NCBI GenBank assembly: GCA_002429315.1
Contig: DIZC01000107.1
Span: forward strand, 5,708-69,707
Length of the DNA: 64,000 bases
Origin: Alphaproteobacteria bacterium UBA6038
GTDB lineage: Bacteria; Pseudomonadota; Alphaproteobacteria; Micropepsales; Micropepsaceae
Reading direction: 5' to 3'
Of this stretch, positions 9,264-17,360 are shown in pieces. The notes beneath the pieces were generated by a model. That model searched no databases. It was not told where the DNA came from and saw only the letters and a program-made list of their open reading frames with translations. The stretch's first letter is position 1. Each line of letters opens with the position of its first letter. A program made the translations under genes and the position numbers.

Positions 9264-11087
9264 ATGAAATCAGCGCCCTGGAAGGATATTAAGCGGGAGC
9301 TTCACGAGATGGAGGACCGCTTCTTTGAACGTGGCGCCGAACGCGTTCTCAGATTTCGCTTTCCCGGCATTGCGCCACCGCCCCCAAAGCAGCGACTTGA
9401 CCGGGTCGGAATCGATCTTCTCGTACGCGATGAAAACGACGGTATCGATGTTGCTGTTCAATGCAAAGGCTTCAGCGTTACGATCCCCGGTGACGATCAA
9501 GTCAGGCAAGCCAAGAAGTCCATAGAAGCATTCGCAGCCTCGCCTTATCGAAGTCGGCTTTTCGTATTTCTCCACAACAGGGACGGACGCGCCAAGGATT
9601 TCGAGGCAAAAGTAAAGAAAATGCTCGACGGTCTTGTCGCCGCCGGAAAGTGTGACGCCGTAGAGTTTTTGGACATCGATCGCCTTTTAAGCGGCTGTCG
9701 GGACGCGCTTCGAGCGCATCTCGCCGTCGCCCTTCGGCTCGCTGCTAAACGCAAGCTCGCCGAATTTCGGCAGTTGTTCGAGGTTACGGGCGATCCGCTG
9801 CTGAATGTCCCTGCAGGCGAGAGTGAACTGTTTTTCCATTCGCTCAAATCGCCTGAGCTTCGCGTTGTCTCCGAGCCGAGCCGCCGCAATATTAGTGACC
9901 TTGTCCAATCACGGTCAGAATCGAAATTCACCCTTCTGATAGGTAACTTCGGCACGGGAAAATCGACGACGGGGTTGCTCGCGGCGAGCGCGAGCGTTGT
10001 CGGTCCCACGATCATATTTGCCGAGTGCGCCTATTTCTCGCCGAGCAGACTTGGCAGCGGTTTGAGCGTGCTTTTGGAAGAGGCGTTGAGGGCGGCGAGC
10101 GTCTTCGACGATTTTTCTGGAGTCGATCAAGAGATGCTGCGCCTGGCATCACCGCTACTTCGCGAGATCATCGGCCCTACCGACCGAAAGCTAAGCGAGA
10201 ATCATGAATACATATTTCTTCTGGATGGCCTGGACGAGAACCGGCTTTATGCGCGTCCCGAAGGCATGGCGATCCTGATGAACAGCATCGCCGACATCCA
10301 TTGTCCGATCATGCTCACCACACGGCGCGAGCATTTTATTGCGACGTTCGAGAACATGAAATTGGGCAATATGGTCTTTAGCGAGAAGCACGGTTGGAAA
10401 AAGCCCATACGGGTCTTCACCCTCGAACCCTGGCAAAAGTCCGACATCCAGTTGTTTGTCGAAGGCAGCGTCGTCCAACTGATCAAAGCGAGGAAGATGG
10501 CACAAGCCGAGCGATTGAAGGATTTTCTTGTCACTCTAAATGACGGTACGGATAAGGACTTCTACGGCGCGCTTTCCTCTCATCCGCTTTTTCTAAGACT
10601 GATTCTCGATGACGTTGCCAACCACGGCGTGCGACGCATGGGTCGTGCGCGGCTAATTTTGGAATGGTCTCTGCACAAAATACGCCGAGACATCGCGCAC
10701 AAGGCGAAGACGCCGGAGCAGGGATGGCAGTTTGAGCCGAACTTTCCCACCCGTATCATGACGCTAATGGAAGAGGTCGCCATGCAGATGACGACGGAGG
10801 CGGACGGCTGCATCGCGCTCACCGAATCTATCGACGCTGATCAAGTGGGTTTGATGGCATCGGGCTATTTTCCGACCGACTCGGATGCCATCGTCAAAGT
10901 AGCGCTCAACTCGCTTCTTGTACCGCACGGCCAATATCAAAAGACTGGCTTCAACCTGCATTTCGTATTCCGAATTTTCCACGAATTCTTCCTGGCAAGT
11001 TATGCCGTTCGGCGCGGGCTCGCGCTTAACGCTCCAGGTACACAGGTCGCCGATTTAATGGCTGAGCTGAAGGCCGACGACGGCTGA
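9264..11087 (+). CDS. Mrr-like nuclease fused to a P-loop NTPase (possible antiviral STAND protein)
   Basis: A 607-aa protein. Residues 45-75 carry GIDLLVRDENDGIDVAVQCKG, a PD-(D/E)xK nuclease signature (D...QxK). Residues near 227 have a Walker A motif GNFGTGKST and residues near 317 a Walker B-like IFLLDGLDE, as in NACHT/STAND ATPases. The C-terminal part has no motif that I recognise. Nuclease plus STAND NTPase is the design of Avs-type phage sensors, but this protein is short and lacks an obvious repeat sensor, so the defence role is inferred. It is followed at 52 bases by the GIY-YIG-like gene. Base composition is lower in GC than the adjacent dehydrogenase gene. Confidence 0.7.
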   Translation: MKSAPWKDIKRELHEMEDRFFERGAERVLRFRFPGIAPPPPKQRLDRVGIDLLVRDENDGIDVAVQCKGFSVTIPGDDQVRQAKKSIEAFAASPYRSRLFVFLHNRDGRAKDFEAKVKKMLDGLVAAGKCDAVEFLDIDRLLSGCRDALRAHLAVALRLAAKRKLAEFRQLFEVTGDPLLNVPAGESELFFHSLKSPELRVVSEPSRRNISDLVQSRSESKFTLLIGNFGTGKSTTGLLAASASVVGPTIIFAECAYFSPSRLGSGLSVLLEEALRAASVFDDFSGVDQEMLRLASPLLREIIGPTDRKLSENHEYIFLLDGLDENRLYARPEGMAILMNSIADIHCPIMLTTRREHFIATFENMKLGNMVFSEKHGWKKPIRVFTLEPWQKSDIQLFVEGSVVQLIKARKMAQAERLKDFLVTLNDGTDKDFYGALSSHPLFLRLILDDVANHGVRRMGRARLILEWSLHKIRRDIAHKAKTPEQGWQFEPNFPTRIMTLMEEVAMQMTTEADGCIALTESIDADQVGLMASGYFPTDSDAIVKVALNSLLVPHGQYQKTGFNLHFVFRIFHEFFLASYAVRRGLALNAPGTQVADLMAELKADDG

Positions 11088-11139
11088 TACGGTCTATATG
11101 GTTTTGTGCTTTGGCCGAAAAGAGCGGTGCTAGCGGCGC

Positions 11140-11703
11140 TTGCAAAGCCGCCCGTTTGCGCCCCGCAGGTGTAAGCTCGTGCTGCGAATCGATTGCGACG
11201 AGTCGGGCGTGCCGCAGATACAGCCTCATGTGCGAGTGCACTGGCGACATTTGGAGCGGGATGATCCCGGTCTGGACGCAACGCGCGTCCTGTATGCCAT
11301 GCAACATCGCAAATCGCGCCGGCTGCTCTATCTCGGCAAGGCGGATTTCCAGACGGTGGCGCAACGGCTCAAGTGCAGGTCGAAGCTCGGCGTCTGGGCG
11401 CGGATTGAGGAGGAGGTCGGGTACGTCGCATCATGCACGGCCTTGCTGGGAGAATTTGAGGTCGCTCCCGGCGTTCGGCTGACTCAGCAAATGCTGTCCG
11501 ATGCCGAAAGCCTGTTGATTATGGGTGAGGACCCGCCCGGCAATCGACAGTGCCGCAAGGGCCGGATCACTCGGCCCGGCTTGTGTGTCGCCTGTCTTGG
11601 CCAATGGCCCGGCCGTGCTCGTGCCTACCTCGACAACGATTTCGACGACGAATTCTTTGGTAATTCGCGGGTGAACGTCTGGTCTAGTCGTTGGAACCGA
11701 TGA
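11140..11703 (+). CDS. GIY-YIG-like domain protein, copy 1
   Basis: About 187 aa in the open frame; the true start is uncertain (GTG at 11178 is an alternative). The core ATRVLYAMQHRKSRRLLYLGKADFQTVAQRL resembles the GIY...YIG strand pair and following helix of GIY-YIG nucleases, and AESLLIMGEDPPGN resembles the catalytic-Glu/Asn end of that fold. The C-terminal half has two cysteines (GLCVACLGQWPGRA). A close paralogue lies at 12187-12687, on the other side of the left island end. Fold assignment is by eye; function is unknown. Confidence 0.55.
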   Translation: MQSRPFAPRRCKLVLRIDCDESGVPQIQPHVRVHWRHLERDDPGLDATRVLYAMQHRKSRRLLYLGKADFQTVAQRLKCRSKLGVWARIEEEVGYVASCTALLGEFEVAPGVRLTQQMLSDAESLLIMGEDPPGNRQCRKGRITRPGLCVACLGQWPGRARAYLDNDFDDEFFGNSRVNVWSSRWNR

Positions 11704-11734
11704 TGATTACCGTCACCACGGTGTGATGGCGAGG

Positions 11735-11776
11735 TTAGTTCGGCCTGTCGATGATGTTGAACAAGAGGGGCTGAGG
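11735..11776 (-). pseudogene. Remnant of the small GKRY gene (3' end)
   Basis: The minus strand reads PQPLLFNIIDRPN then stop, preceded directly by a stop codon. It matches the C-terminus of the intact small gene (AQPILFNIIDKQD, 12789). It follows the GIY-YIG-like gene at the same distance as in the intact module, so only the end of the duplicated small gene survives here. Confidence 0.55.
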
Positions 11777-11831
11777 CTAGTGGCCCGTCGACGTCCAGTG
11801 ACTAGTGATCGTCCTGGCCTAACGCGTAGGC

Positions 11832-11891
11832 TGGTGGCCCCGGACCGACTCGAACGGTCACGTCCCTTCCGGGACTACGGATTTTAAGTCC
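11832..11891 (-). pseudogene. 3' half of the split host tRNA-Leu(UAA)
   Basis: Minus-strand sequence from the anticodon loop (CTTAAAA) through a long variable arm (GTCCCGGAAGGGAC), a T arm GACCG-TTCGAGT-CGGTC and the acceptor strand CGGGGCC-A-CCA. The sequence upstream of GGACTTAAAA is not tRNA. The missing 5' half is at 37828-37866: its GGCCCCG pairs 7/7 with this acceptor strand and its ACGGA pairs 5/5 with TCCGT here. The gene is therefore interrupted by the island and should not give a tRNA. Confidence 0.93.
11882..11891. other. Left attachment core (att)
   Basis: TTTTAAGTCC on the plus strand, identical to 37828-37837. To its left the sequence is tRNA (ACGGA... on the plus strand), to its right it is island. 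The base on each outer side differs between the two copies, which sets the core at 10 bp. Confidence 0.9.
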
Positions 11892-11950
11892 TCTAGCAGA
11901 AACGCTAAGAAGTTGTAATTACTAGCTTTTTTTCAGTACAGATGAGCTAG

Positions 11951-12002
11951 TGTGCTAGACGTTGTGCTAATTTCTCCGTTCAGCGGCTCGGCGCTGTGCC
12001 AA
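11951..12002. promoter_or_regulatory. Putative integrase arm-type sites, left end
   Basis: TGTGCTAG at 11951-11958, TGTGCTAA at 11963-11970 and TGTGCCAA at 11995-12002, all in direct orientation about 60-110 bases inside the left core. The same octamer occurs three times just inside the right end. Repeated short sites inside both ends are what tyrosine integrases with N-terminal arm-binding domains use. Binding is inferred. Confidence 0.55.
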
Positions 12003-12186
12003 TTCTTCCGTCAGACGCATCGGATCACCTGTTGAAACCAGAAAACACTAAATTCCTGATTCGGCAAGCGAATTTCCGCCTTGTCCGGTGGCTGTGCGAA
12101 CAGTGTGCTGATTTTTCTGGTAAAAGCCGCAAAAGCGCCGCCAGCGGCGCTCTGTAGAGCGCCCGACCTGCTCATGGTGCCTGCGG

Positions 12187-12687
12187 TTGCCGCGCAGGTG
12201 TAGGCTCCCATGGCGAATCGATGATGACGGTATGCGGCGGGTAGAGCCCCACGTGCGAGTACACTGGCGGCGTCTGGAACAGGGTGACCCCGGTCTCCAT
12301 GCAACGCGCGTCTTGTATGCCATGCAGCATCGCAAATCGCGGCGCTTGCTCTATCTTGGCAAGGCCGATTTCCAGACGGTAGCGGAACGGCTGAGATGTC
12401 GATCGAAGCTCGGCGTGTGGGCGCGCATTGAAGACGAGCTCGGATACGTCCCCGACTGCACGGCCTTGCTAGGTGAATTTGAGGTCGCTCCCGGCGTTCG
12501 GCTGACTCAGCAAATGCTATCCGATACCGAAAGCCTATTGATTATGGGGGAGGACACGCCCGGCAACCGGCAGTGCCGCCGTGGCCGCATCACACGGCCC
12601 GGCTTGTGTGTGGCGTGTCTTGGCCAATGGCCTGGCCGCGCTCGTTCCTATCTCGACAACGATTTCGACGACGAAATCTTCGACTAA
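12187..12687 (+). CDS. GIY-YIG-like domain protein, copy 2
   Basis: A 166-aa paralogue of the protein at 11140, nearly identical from PHVRVHW to the C-terminus (LDNDFDDE). It keeps VLYAMQHRKSRRLLYLGKA and TESLLIMGEDTPGN, the parts that resemble GIY-YIG strands and the catalytic end. The apparent start is TTG at 12187; ATG at 12232 is an alternative. It is the first gene inside the left island end and is followed by the convergent small gene. Function unknown. Confidence 0.55.
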   Translation: MPRRCRLPWRIDDDGMRRVEPHVRVHWRRLEQGDPGLHATRVLYAMQHRKSRRLLYLGKADFQTVAERLRCRSKLGVWARIEDELGYVPDCTALLGEFEVAPGVRLTQQMLSDTESLLIMGEDTPGNRQCRRGRITRPGLCVACLGQWPGRARSYLDNDFDDEIFD

Positions 12688-12788
12688 TTCGCTGGCGAAC
12701 GCCTGCCCATATCTAAACGGTGCTTGAGATCGGCGGAGACCCGCTGGTGGCGATGTTGATCATCACCACCACGGCATGAGGGGGCAGG

Positions 12789-13001
12789 TCAATCTTGCTT
12801 GTCGATGATGTTGAACAAGATGGGTTGCGCGTAGCGCCCTGCGGCTGTCCGCTGGCTGGTCGGCCGTGCATCCTCAATGAGTCGGAACAGGGTTGGCTGC
12901 TTGGCCTTTGCCTCGGCGAGTTTCTGCTCGCGGCGCGCTTTGAGAATGTCCCGCCAGAGATACCGCTTCCCGTCGATGATGATGGTGCTGTTCCTTGCCA
13001 C
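12789..13001 (-). CDS. Small conserved-looking protein (GKRY)
   Basis: A 70-aa protein reading VARNSTIIIDGKRYLWRDIL, a basic helix (KARREQKLAEAKAKQ) and a tail FNIIDKQD. The start is taken as GTG at 13001, directly after an AGGGAA purine run; the open frame extends upstream, but that part overlaps the 100-bp repeat. Fragments of a second copy exist at 8932-8975 and 11735-11776, so the gene belongs to the duplicated module. It is divergent from the large nuclease-TPR gene. I do not recognise its family. Confidence 0.6.
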   Translation of the reverse strand: MARNSTIIIDGKRYLWRDILKARREQKLAEAKAKQPTLFRLIEDARPTSQRTAAGRYAQPILFNIIDKQD

Positions 13002-13088
13002 TTCCCTTGCCCTTTCGGGTTCAGCTTGCGCCTGAACCCCTGCCCGTCGGCGAGACCGGGGGTAGCAAGCGCAAGGGCGACGGCGGCG

Positions 13089-13190
13089 AGGGGGATCACC
13101 CGTTCTGCACAAGCGAAGCGCGGAAGAATGGGGAAACGACGCCAAAGGCGTAGCGCATCCTTGCGCGCGCGAGGGGCAGCGCCCTAAGAA
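13089..13190. repeat. About 100-bp imperfect repeat, copy 2
   Basis: Diverged copy of 8998-9101: GAGGGGGATCACCCG, then AAACGACGCC and GCGCGAGGGGCAGCGCCC at matching positions. It again precedes a large nuclease-fusion gene by about 160 bases. The rest of 12688-13346 holds the small gene and no other support for coding. Confidence 0.65.
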
Positions 13191-13346
13191 TTTCCTTCCG
13201 TAAGGTCGCTTGGCGCACTCTGCGCTCGTCTTGGTCTTGACGGCGATGGGGCCGCAGCCCTTCACTATCCATGCAATATTTTTAGTGCCAAGCCAGCTTA
13301 GATTATCTCCGATCATCTGGTTTCCACAGCTTCGTCAGGCCTAGTC

Positions 13347-16280
13347 GTGAACCGACAAGTCGATGCTTACTATGTGCTGAAATTCGAGAATGCCTTTCTC
13401 TCGTCAAAGGGAGCGGCATTTCAGGATTTGTTTTTGGCAATCATGTCCAAGGCCTACCCAGACGATTTCATCGCCTGTAGGCCCTGGGGCCGTTCAGGCG
13501 ATAGAAAGAACGATGGCTTTCTGAAATCCGCTCGCACTCTATTTCAGGTGTACGCACCTAACGAAATGCGCGAGGCCGACACGGTTAAAAAGATCAATGA
13601 GGATTTCCAAGAGGCATTGCCCCATTGGCGGGAACATTTTGACTCTTGGGTCTTTGTCCATAATTCACGCTCGGGGTTACCACCCGCTGTAGAAAAGAAG
13701 CTGCTCGATCTAGGCATCGCTCATCCAGAAATCCGGGTTGGTCATTGGAGCTACGAAGAGCTGCTCAGCCGGTTCAGAGAGCTTCCGATCGAGGCCATGA
13801 TCTCTCTCTACGGGGCCGCCCCGATCGACGATCCACAACATATTGCCTTCGTTGGCAAGCTGAACCTCGCGCATGATCTGTGGGATGACGGCAAAGAAAC
13901 TCAGGCGATAGCAGAATTGAAGGAAGCGCTTTCAATAGCGAGAGCCGCAAACAATGAAAAGGACGAGGTGGAGGTCTTAGTCTCTCTTGCGCTGGCTTGT
14001 AGTGCTCGCAGAAACGCGTCAGCCGAGGACTACCTAGCTGAGGCAGCGCGGAAGTTCGACAAACTAGAATCTGTGGCTACAAAGATACTCTTCTATCGGG
14101 CCAAAGCCGCGTCGCAGAACACGGAACGAAATAGAGCTGACGCCACGGAAACGCTCCGGGAAGCAGTCGCGTCCGCAAGTGAATTTGCGGAAGATGAGAA
14201 AAGCCCCGAGGCAAACCAGCGTTGTGCGGCTCGTGCGTCTTTGGTGCACGAACTTTGCAATGATGAGAAATTTGACGACGCGAAAGCGGTCCTTGTTGCA
14301 TGTGAAGACTACGCGAGGACCTTCCCCGATGTGGTTAATGGGGAAGTGCTGCGAACCGCAATTGAAGCAGGAATACACTACTCGGTGGCTACTAAGGACG
14401 AAGATGGGGTCACAAGGCGAATAGCGGAATTGGAAAACGCCTGTTCCTCCGGCCGTCAAGCGGCAAGAGCGGCGGAACAGCTTATGAACATGTCGAATAG
14501 GCTGTCACACCATGGCAGCCATCGAACAGCGCTGTGCGCCGTACAAGCTTCCATACGCCTAGCGGAGAAAGGTGACGGAGGCGGTTCACGATTCCTTGTG
14601 GGCATCTTGTATACCGAAGCAGCAATGCTTTTCCGATTGGGCGATCTAGCGGTAGCGAAGCGGAAGGCGCAAGCGTTATTGGATGTGTGCAAGCTGCCGG
14701 ATGACGCTTTGATTCACAGCGCCGTAAACCAATTGATTGCGCAAATTGACCGTGAGACAGGCGACAGCGATAGCGCAGTGCGGTTGGCGCGGGAAGCGCT
14801 CAAACACGCGGGGGGCGAACCGAAAAGTGTCGCGTTTGCAAAGATGGGATTGGCAATAGCTTTGGGTGACAACGGTCAAACAGAAGAAGCCCTAGTGCAG
14901 GTACGGGAGGCAGCGCTTCTCATCGAACGTGAGGAACCCTCCCGCGAGTCTCTCGACATTTATGCGCAGATGGCCAACTACGCGTCCCAGCTCGGCTTGC
15001 AGGCAATAAGCGACGAAGCCTGTGCAAAAATTGAAGGCTTTCCGGACAAACATGAAGTTGTGAGATCGGAGAGAACGCGTGTACGTGCGCGTGTGGCGTT
15101 GAACCAAGAAATGCATCGCAGGTTGCTCAGTATTTCAGAGCGAGCAGTGCCGAGCGATGAGCTGGACTCGGCTAAGGCGTCATCCCTTGCTGAAGCCAAC
15201 AGCGCTGTGCTTAGCCAGCTTATTAGCTGGTGGGATGACATTTTGAATTCTGAACCGGGTTACTTGGAGGGCGCCTATGAAGCTTGGGGGAGCGAGCACC
15301 TAGCAAGGCTCGCGCGTAATGCAAAACAGTATCCTAACAGCTTCAACGTCCTGCTCGAAGTACGAAGCCTGGCAGACGTGAAGCAGGCCGTGCGGATGTG
15401 GGGATTGTACGCGGATTTCCTTGTTCTTCTGTGGAAAGGGACAACCCAACCGGGTCCCTCGAGAATCGTAGTACCGCTCGACTATAAAGCCAAAGGCGTG
15501 GGGAGCTACATACTCTTTGCCGGAACGGTGCTGAGCAATCCCGCCGGCCGAAAGTGGGTTATGGGGCTGAGTCAGCTCCAGACCCTTCCACGAGATGTGA
15601 TCCTCTTTCTGGCAACGGAAGCTCGCGAACTAGTCAAGTCCGGTCGGTTAATCGTTGCTCCAGCAGCGGGTGTTGGTTGCGTTAATCCTGGTCACGGACC
15701 TTTCGAACAATTGTTTGCCGAGGCTTGCAACGCAATTCCGAATGTTCGCGCGGCTGGAGCCATTGGAAGCGCTATTGGCAATATACCCTATTCGCCCGAC
15801 GCGCCGTTCGAACTCATTGCCGAGATCGCGGAGTCAGAGGCTGACAGCTTGAGGAAATTGCGACTCTTGCTATTGAAGCGCAGCCGACTGCTCACTCCTC
15901 AATCGGATGTCGCTGGCGACGCTCGGGTATTATCGTACGAGATAGACGACGCACTGCGAAATCTCGGCGACCGACAGCGGACGGTAATGGACCGGAAAGG
16001 ACTGACAAACCGTGACGAACCGGTGCTCGGTTCAACGACGAAGTTCCGAGTGGATAGCGGTTTTCTAGGTGGCGACTGCGAGACTTCGCCTTATGCGCCA
16101 TTATTCTTGCTTCATTCACTAGGCTATGGCTGGCGGGTCGAACAAGCGGCGCCGTCAGGGCCGGGAGGAAGATACGCGCCTAGCACTCATGAGTCGATTG
16201 GGCATTGGCTGATCCCGGAGGATAGTGATTGGAGGATGGCCGTCTTGGAGGCGGATGAAGCTGGTTCGGCGAATGACTAG
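13347..16280 (+). CDS. Nuclease-TPR protein, candidate defence effector
   Basis: A 977-aa protein. Near residues 45-75 it has GRSGDRKNDGFL...LFQVYAPNEM, fitting a PD-(D/E)xK-type nuclease core (D, then QxY/xP in place of the usual E/QxK, so one catalytic position is unclear). Residues about 165-600 are alpha-helical with tetratricopeptide-like spacing (AHDLWDDGKETQAIAELKEALSIA and similar). The C-terminal third, which has short beta-like segments (SGRLIVAPAAGVGCVNPGHG), matches nothing I know. The layout of effector, repeat scaffold and unknown sensor resembles antiphage proteins; the role is inferred. It stands alone after the 100-bp repeat, with many AT-rich codons. Confidence 0.65.
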   Translation: MNRQVDAYYVLKFENAFLSSKGAAFQDLFLAIMSKAYPDDFIACRPWGRSGDRKNDGFLKSARTLFQVYAPNEMREADTVKKINEDFQEALPHWREHFDSWVFVHNSRSGLPPAVEKKLLDLGIAHPEIRVGHWSYEELLSRFRELPIEAMISLYGAAPIDDPQHIAFVGKLNLAHDLWDDGKETQAIAELKEALSIARAANNEKDEVEVLVSLALACSARRNASAEDYLAEAARKFDKLESVATKILFYRAKAASQNTERNRADATETLREAVASASEFAEDEKSPEANQRCAARASLVHELCNDEKFDDAKAVLVACEDYARTFPDVVNGEVLRTAIEAGIHYSVATKDEDGVTRRIAELENACSSGRQAARAAEQLMNMSNRLSHHGSHRTALCAVQASIRLAEKGDGGGSRFLVGILYTEAAMLFRLGDLAVAKRKAQALLDVCKLPDDALIHSAVNQLIAQIDRETGDSDSAVRLAREALKHAGGEPKSVAFAKMGLAIALGDNGQTEEALVQVREAALLIEREEPSRESLDIYAQMANYASQLGLQAISDEACAKIEGFPDKHEVVRSERTRVRARVALNQEMHRRLLSISERAVPSDELDSAKASSLAEANSAVLSQLISWWDDILNSEPGYLEGAYEAWGSEHLARLARNAKQYPNSFNVLLEVRSLADVKQAVRMWGLYADFLVLLWKGTTQPGPSRIVVPLDYKAKGVGSYILFAGTVLSNPAGRKWVMGLSQLQTLPRDVILFLATEARELVKSGRLIVAPAAGVGCVNPGHGPFEQLFAEACNAIPNVRAAGAIGSAIGNIPYSPDAPFELIAEIAESEADSLRKLRLLLLKRSRLLTPQSDVAGDARVLSYEIDDALRNLGDRQRTVMDRKGLTNRDEPVLGSTTKFRVDSGFLGGDCETSPYAPLFLLHSLGYGWRVEQAAPSGPGGRYAPSTHESIGHWLIPEDSDWRMAVLEADEAGSAND

Positions 16281-16293
16281 TCCTGCCAAAAAA

Positions 16294-16458
16294 TCACAGT
16301 GGATGTCGGCAACGTGGGGCCTCCACGACGCGACCGTTAATTTCCTCGAAGAAGCGTTTGACCAGATCGTCCTCCATGTCGCGGCGGACCCGGATGAGAC
16401 TGGTTGCCGTCTCTCGTGCGCCGGTTTGAGGTTGCTTTCGCTTCGCGTTGGGCGACAT
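16294..16458 (-). CDS. Possible small basic protein
   Basis: A 54-aa frame from ATG at 16458: MSPNAKRKQPQTGARETATS followed by LIRVRRDMEDDLVKRFFEEI. It is divergent from the gene at 16466 by 7 bases. The charged, helix-like composition looks coding, but no homologue comes to mind and no ribosome site is clear. Low confidence. Confidence 0.3.
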   Translation of the reverse strand: MSPNAKRKQPQTGARETATSLIRVRRDMEDDLVKRFFEEINGRVVEAPRCRHPL

Positions 16459-16465
16459 TTTACTG

Positions 16466-17083
16466 ATGGTACGCGCGATAGATTACGCGGCGAAGGAGCA
16501 TGCCTTCCGGCGTATTGGGATGCCGGAATGCCTGCACGTGCCGGTCGCGGCCGTGGACGAAAGCGCGATACGTACCTACATCGGCGAAATCGTCCAACCT
16601 TTAGGGCGAGGAATGCCGCGGGGGGCGCTCCTGGTTCACATCGATGAACCGCCTCTCCGGGACGACAGGCTGCCCATTTGGGATCGAGAGGAATCGCGCA
16701 TCTTCTACCAGCGGCAACAAGTCTGGGTTCGGATTGAGTACACACGCTATCGTCAAGCGTATCGCAAGGCGTTTCCCCTTGAAGACCTCACCGACAAGAT
16801 TCTGAGCCACTGTATGAATCGGCGCGCAGCGGCGCTGAAGGGATTTCACTACGTGCGCATCGTTCCCGTCACGCGCAGCGCCAACTCGAGCAGCGCGTTT
16901 TCCGAAGGGTGGGGGGTGGCGGGTTATCGCAAGGCCACGGAACTTGCGGCCTTTAAGCAACGTGGGTTAGCCATTCAATACGCCGACCTTCCGGACTTGA
17001 TGCTGATGCTGGATATGAAGGTTGGGGGCGGAATCATGTCCGCCGTCAACGCGGCGCAAAAATTGATCCGGGCGCGGGAGTAG
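16466..17083 (+). CDS. Hypothetical protein upstream of the methyltransferase module
   Basis: A 205-aa protein from ATG at 16466 (MVRAIDYAAKEHAFRRIG). It is soluble, with basic and aromatic residues and no membrane segment or catalytic motif that I recognise. A segment IEYTRYRQAYRKAFP precedes a conserved-looking FHYVRIVPVTRS. It lies before the RHH-like and Dcm genes in the same direction, so it could be part of the restriction module. Function unknown. Confidence 0.55.
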   Translation: MVRAIDYAAKEHAFRRIGMPECLHVPVAAVDESAIRTYIGEIVQPLGRGMPRGALLVHIDEPPLRDDRLPIWDREESRIFYQRQQVWVRIEYTRYRQAYRKAFPLEDLTDKILSHCMNRRAAALKGFHYVRIVPVTRSANSSSAFSEGWGVAGYRKATELAAFKQRGLAIQYADLPDLMLMLDMKVGGGIMSAVNAAQKLIRARE

Positions 17084-17153
17084 AGCACCAAGCCGCGCGG
17101 CTGGGGAAGCAGCCTTGTGTTGCTCTCTCAGTAAACCTTGTTATCATGATCTA

Positions 17154-17360
17154 ATGAAACGTGGCGGGAACCGCGAGCGGAAAATCGTCTCAGGCGAAGA
17201 CACGCTTCAAATTACCGTTCCGAAGATCACGAAGAAGAATCTTAGAATTCGTGCTGCGGAAAGCGGCGACCCGATGCGAGTGATCGTGTTGCGTGCGCTT
17301 GCGGAAGCCGGAATCGAGGTCCCGGGAGAGGAGTTGCAGGATCGGAGGAAAGCGAAGTGA
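17154..17360 (+). CDS. Small ribbon-helix-helix-like protein
   Basis: A 68-aa protein from ATG at 17154. The segment DTLQITVPKITKKNLRIRAAESGDPMRVIVLRAL has the beta-strand then two-helix pattern of MetJ/Arc-type regulators. It overlaps the Dcm start by 4 bases, so it may autoregulate the methyltransferase operon; that is inference. A plasmid-type accessory protein of similar shape is the alternative. Confidence 0.55.
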   Translation: MKRGGNRERKIVSGEDTLQITVPKITKKNLRIRAAESGDPMRVIVLRALAEAGIEVPGEELQDRRKAK

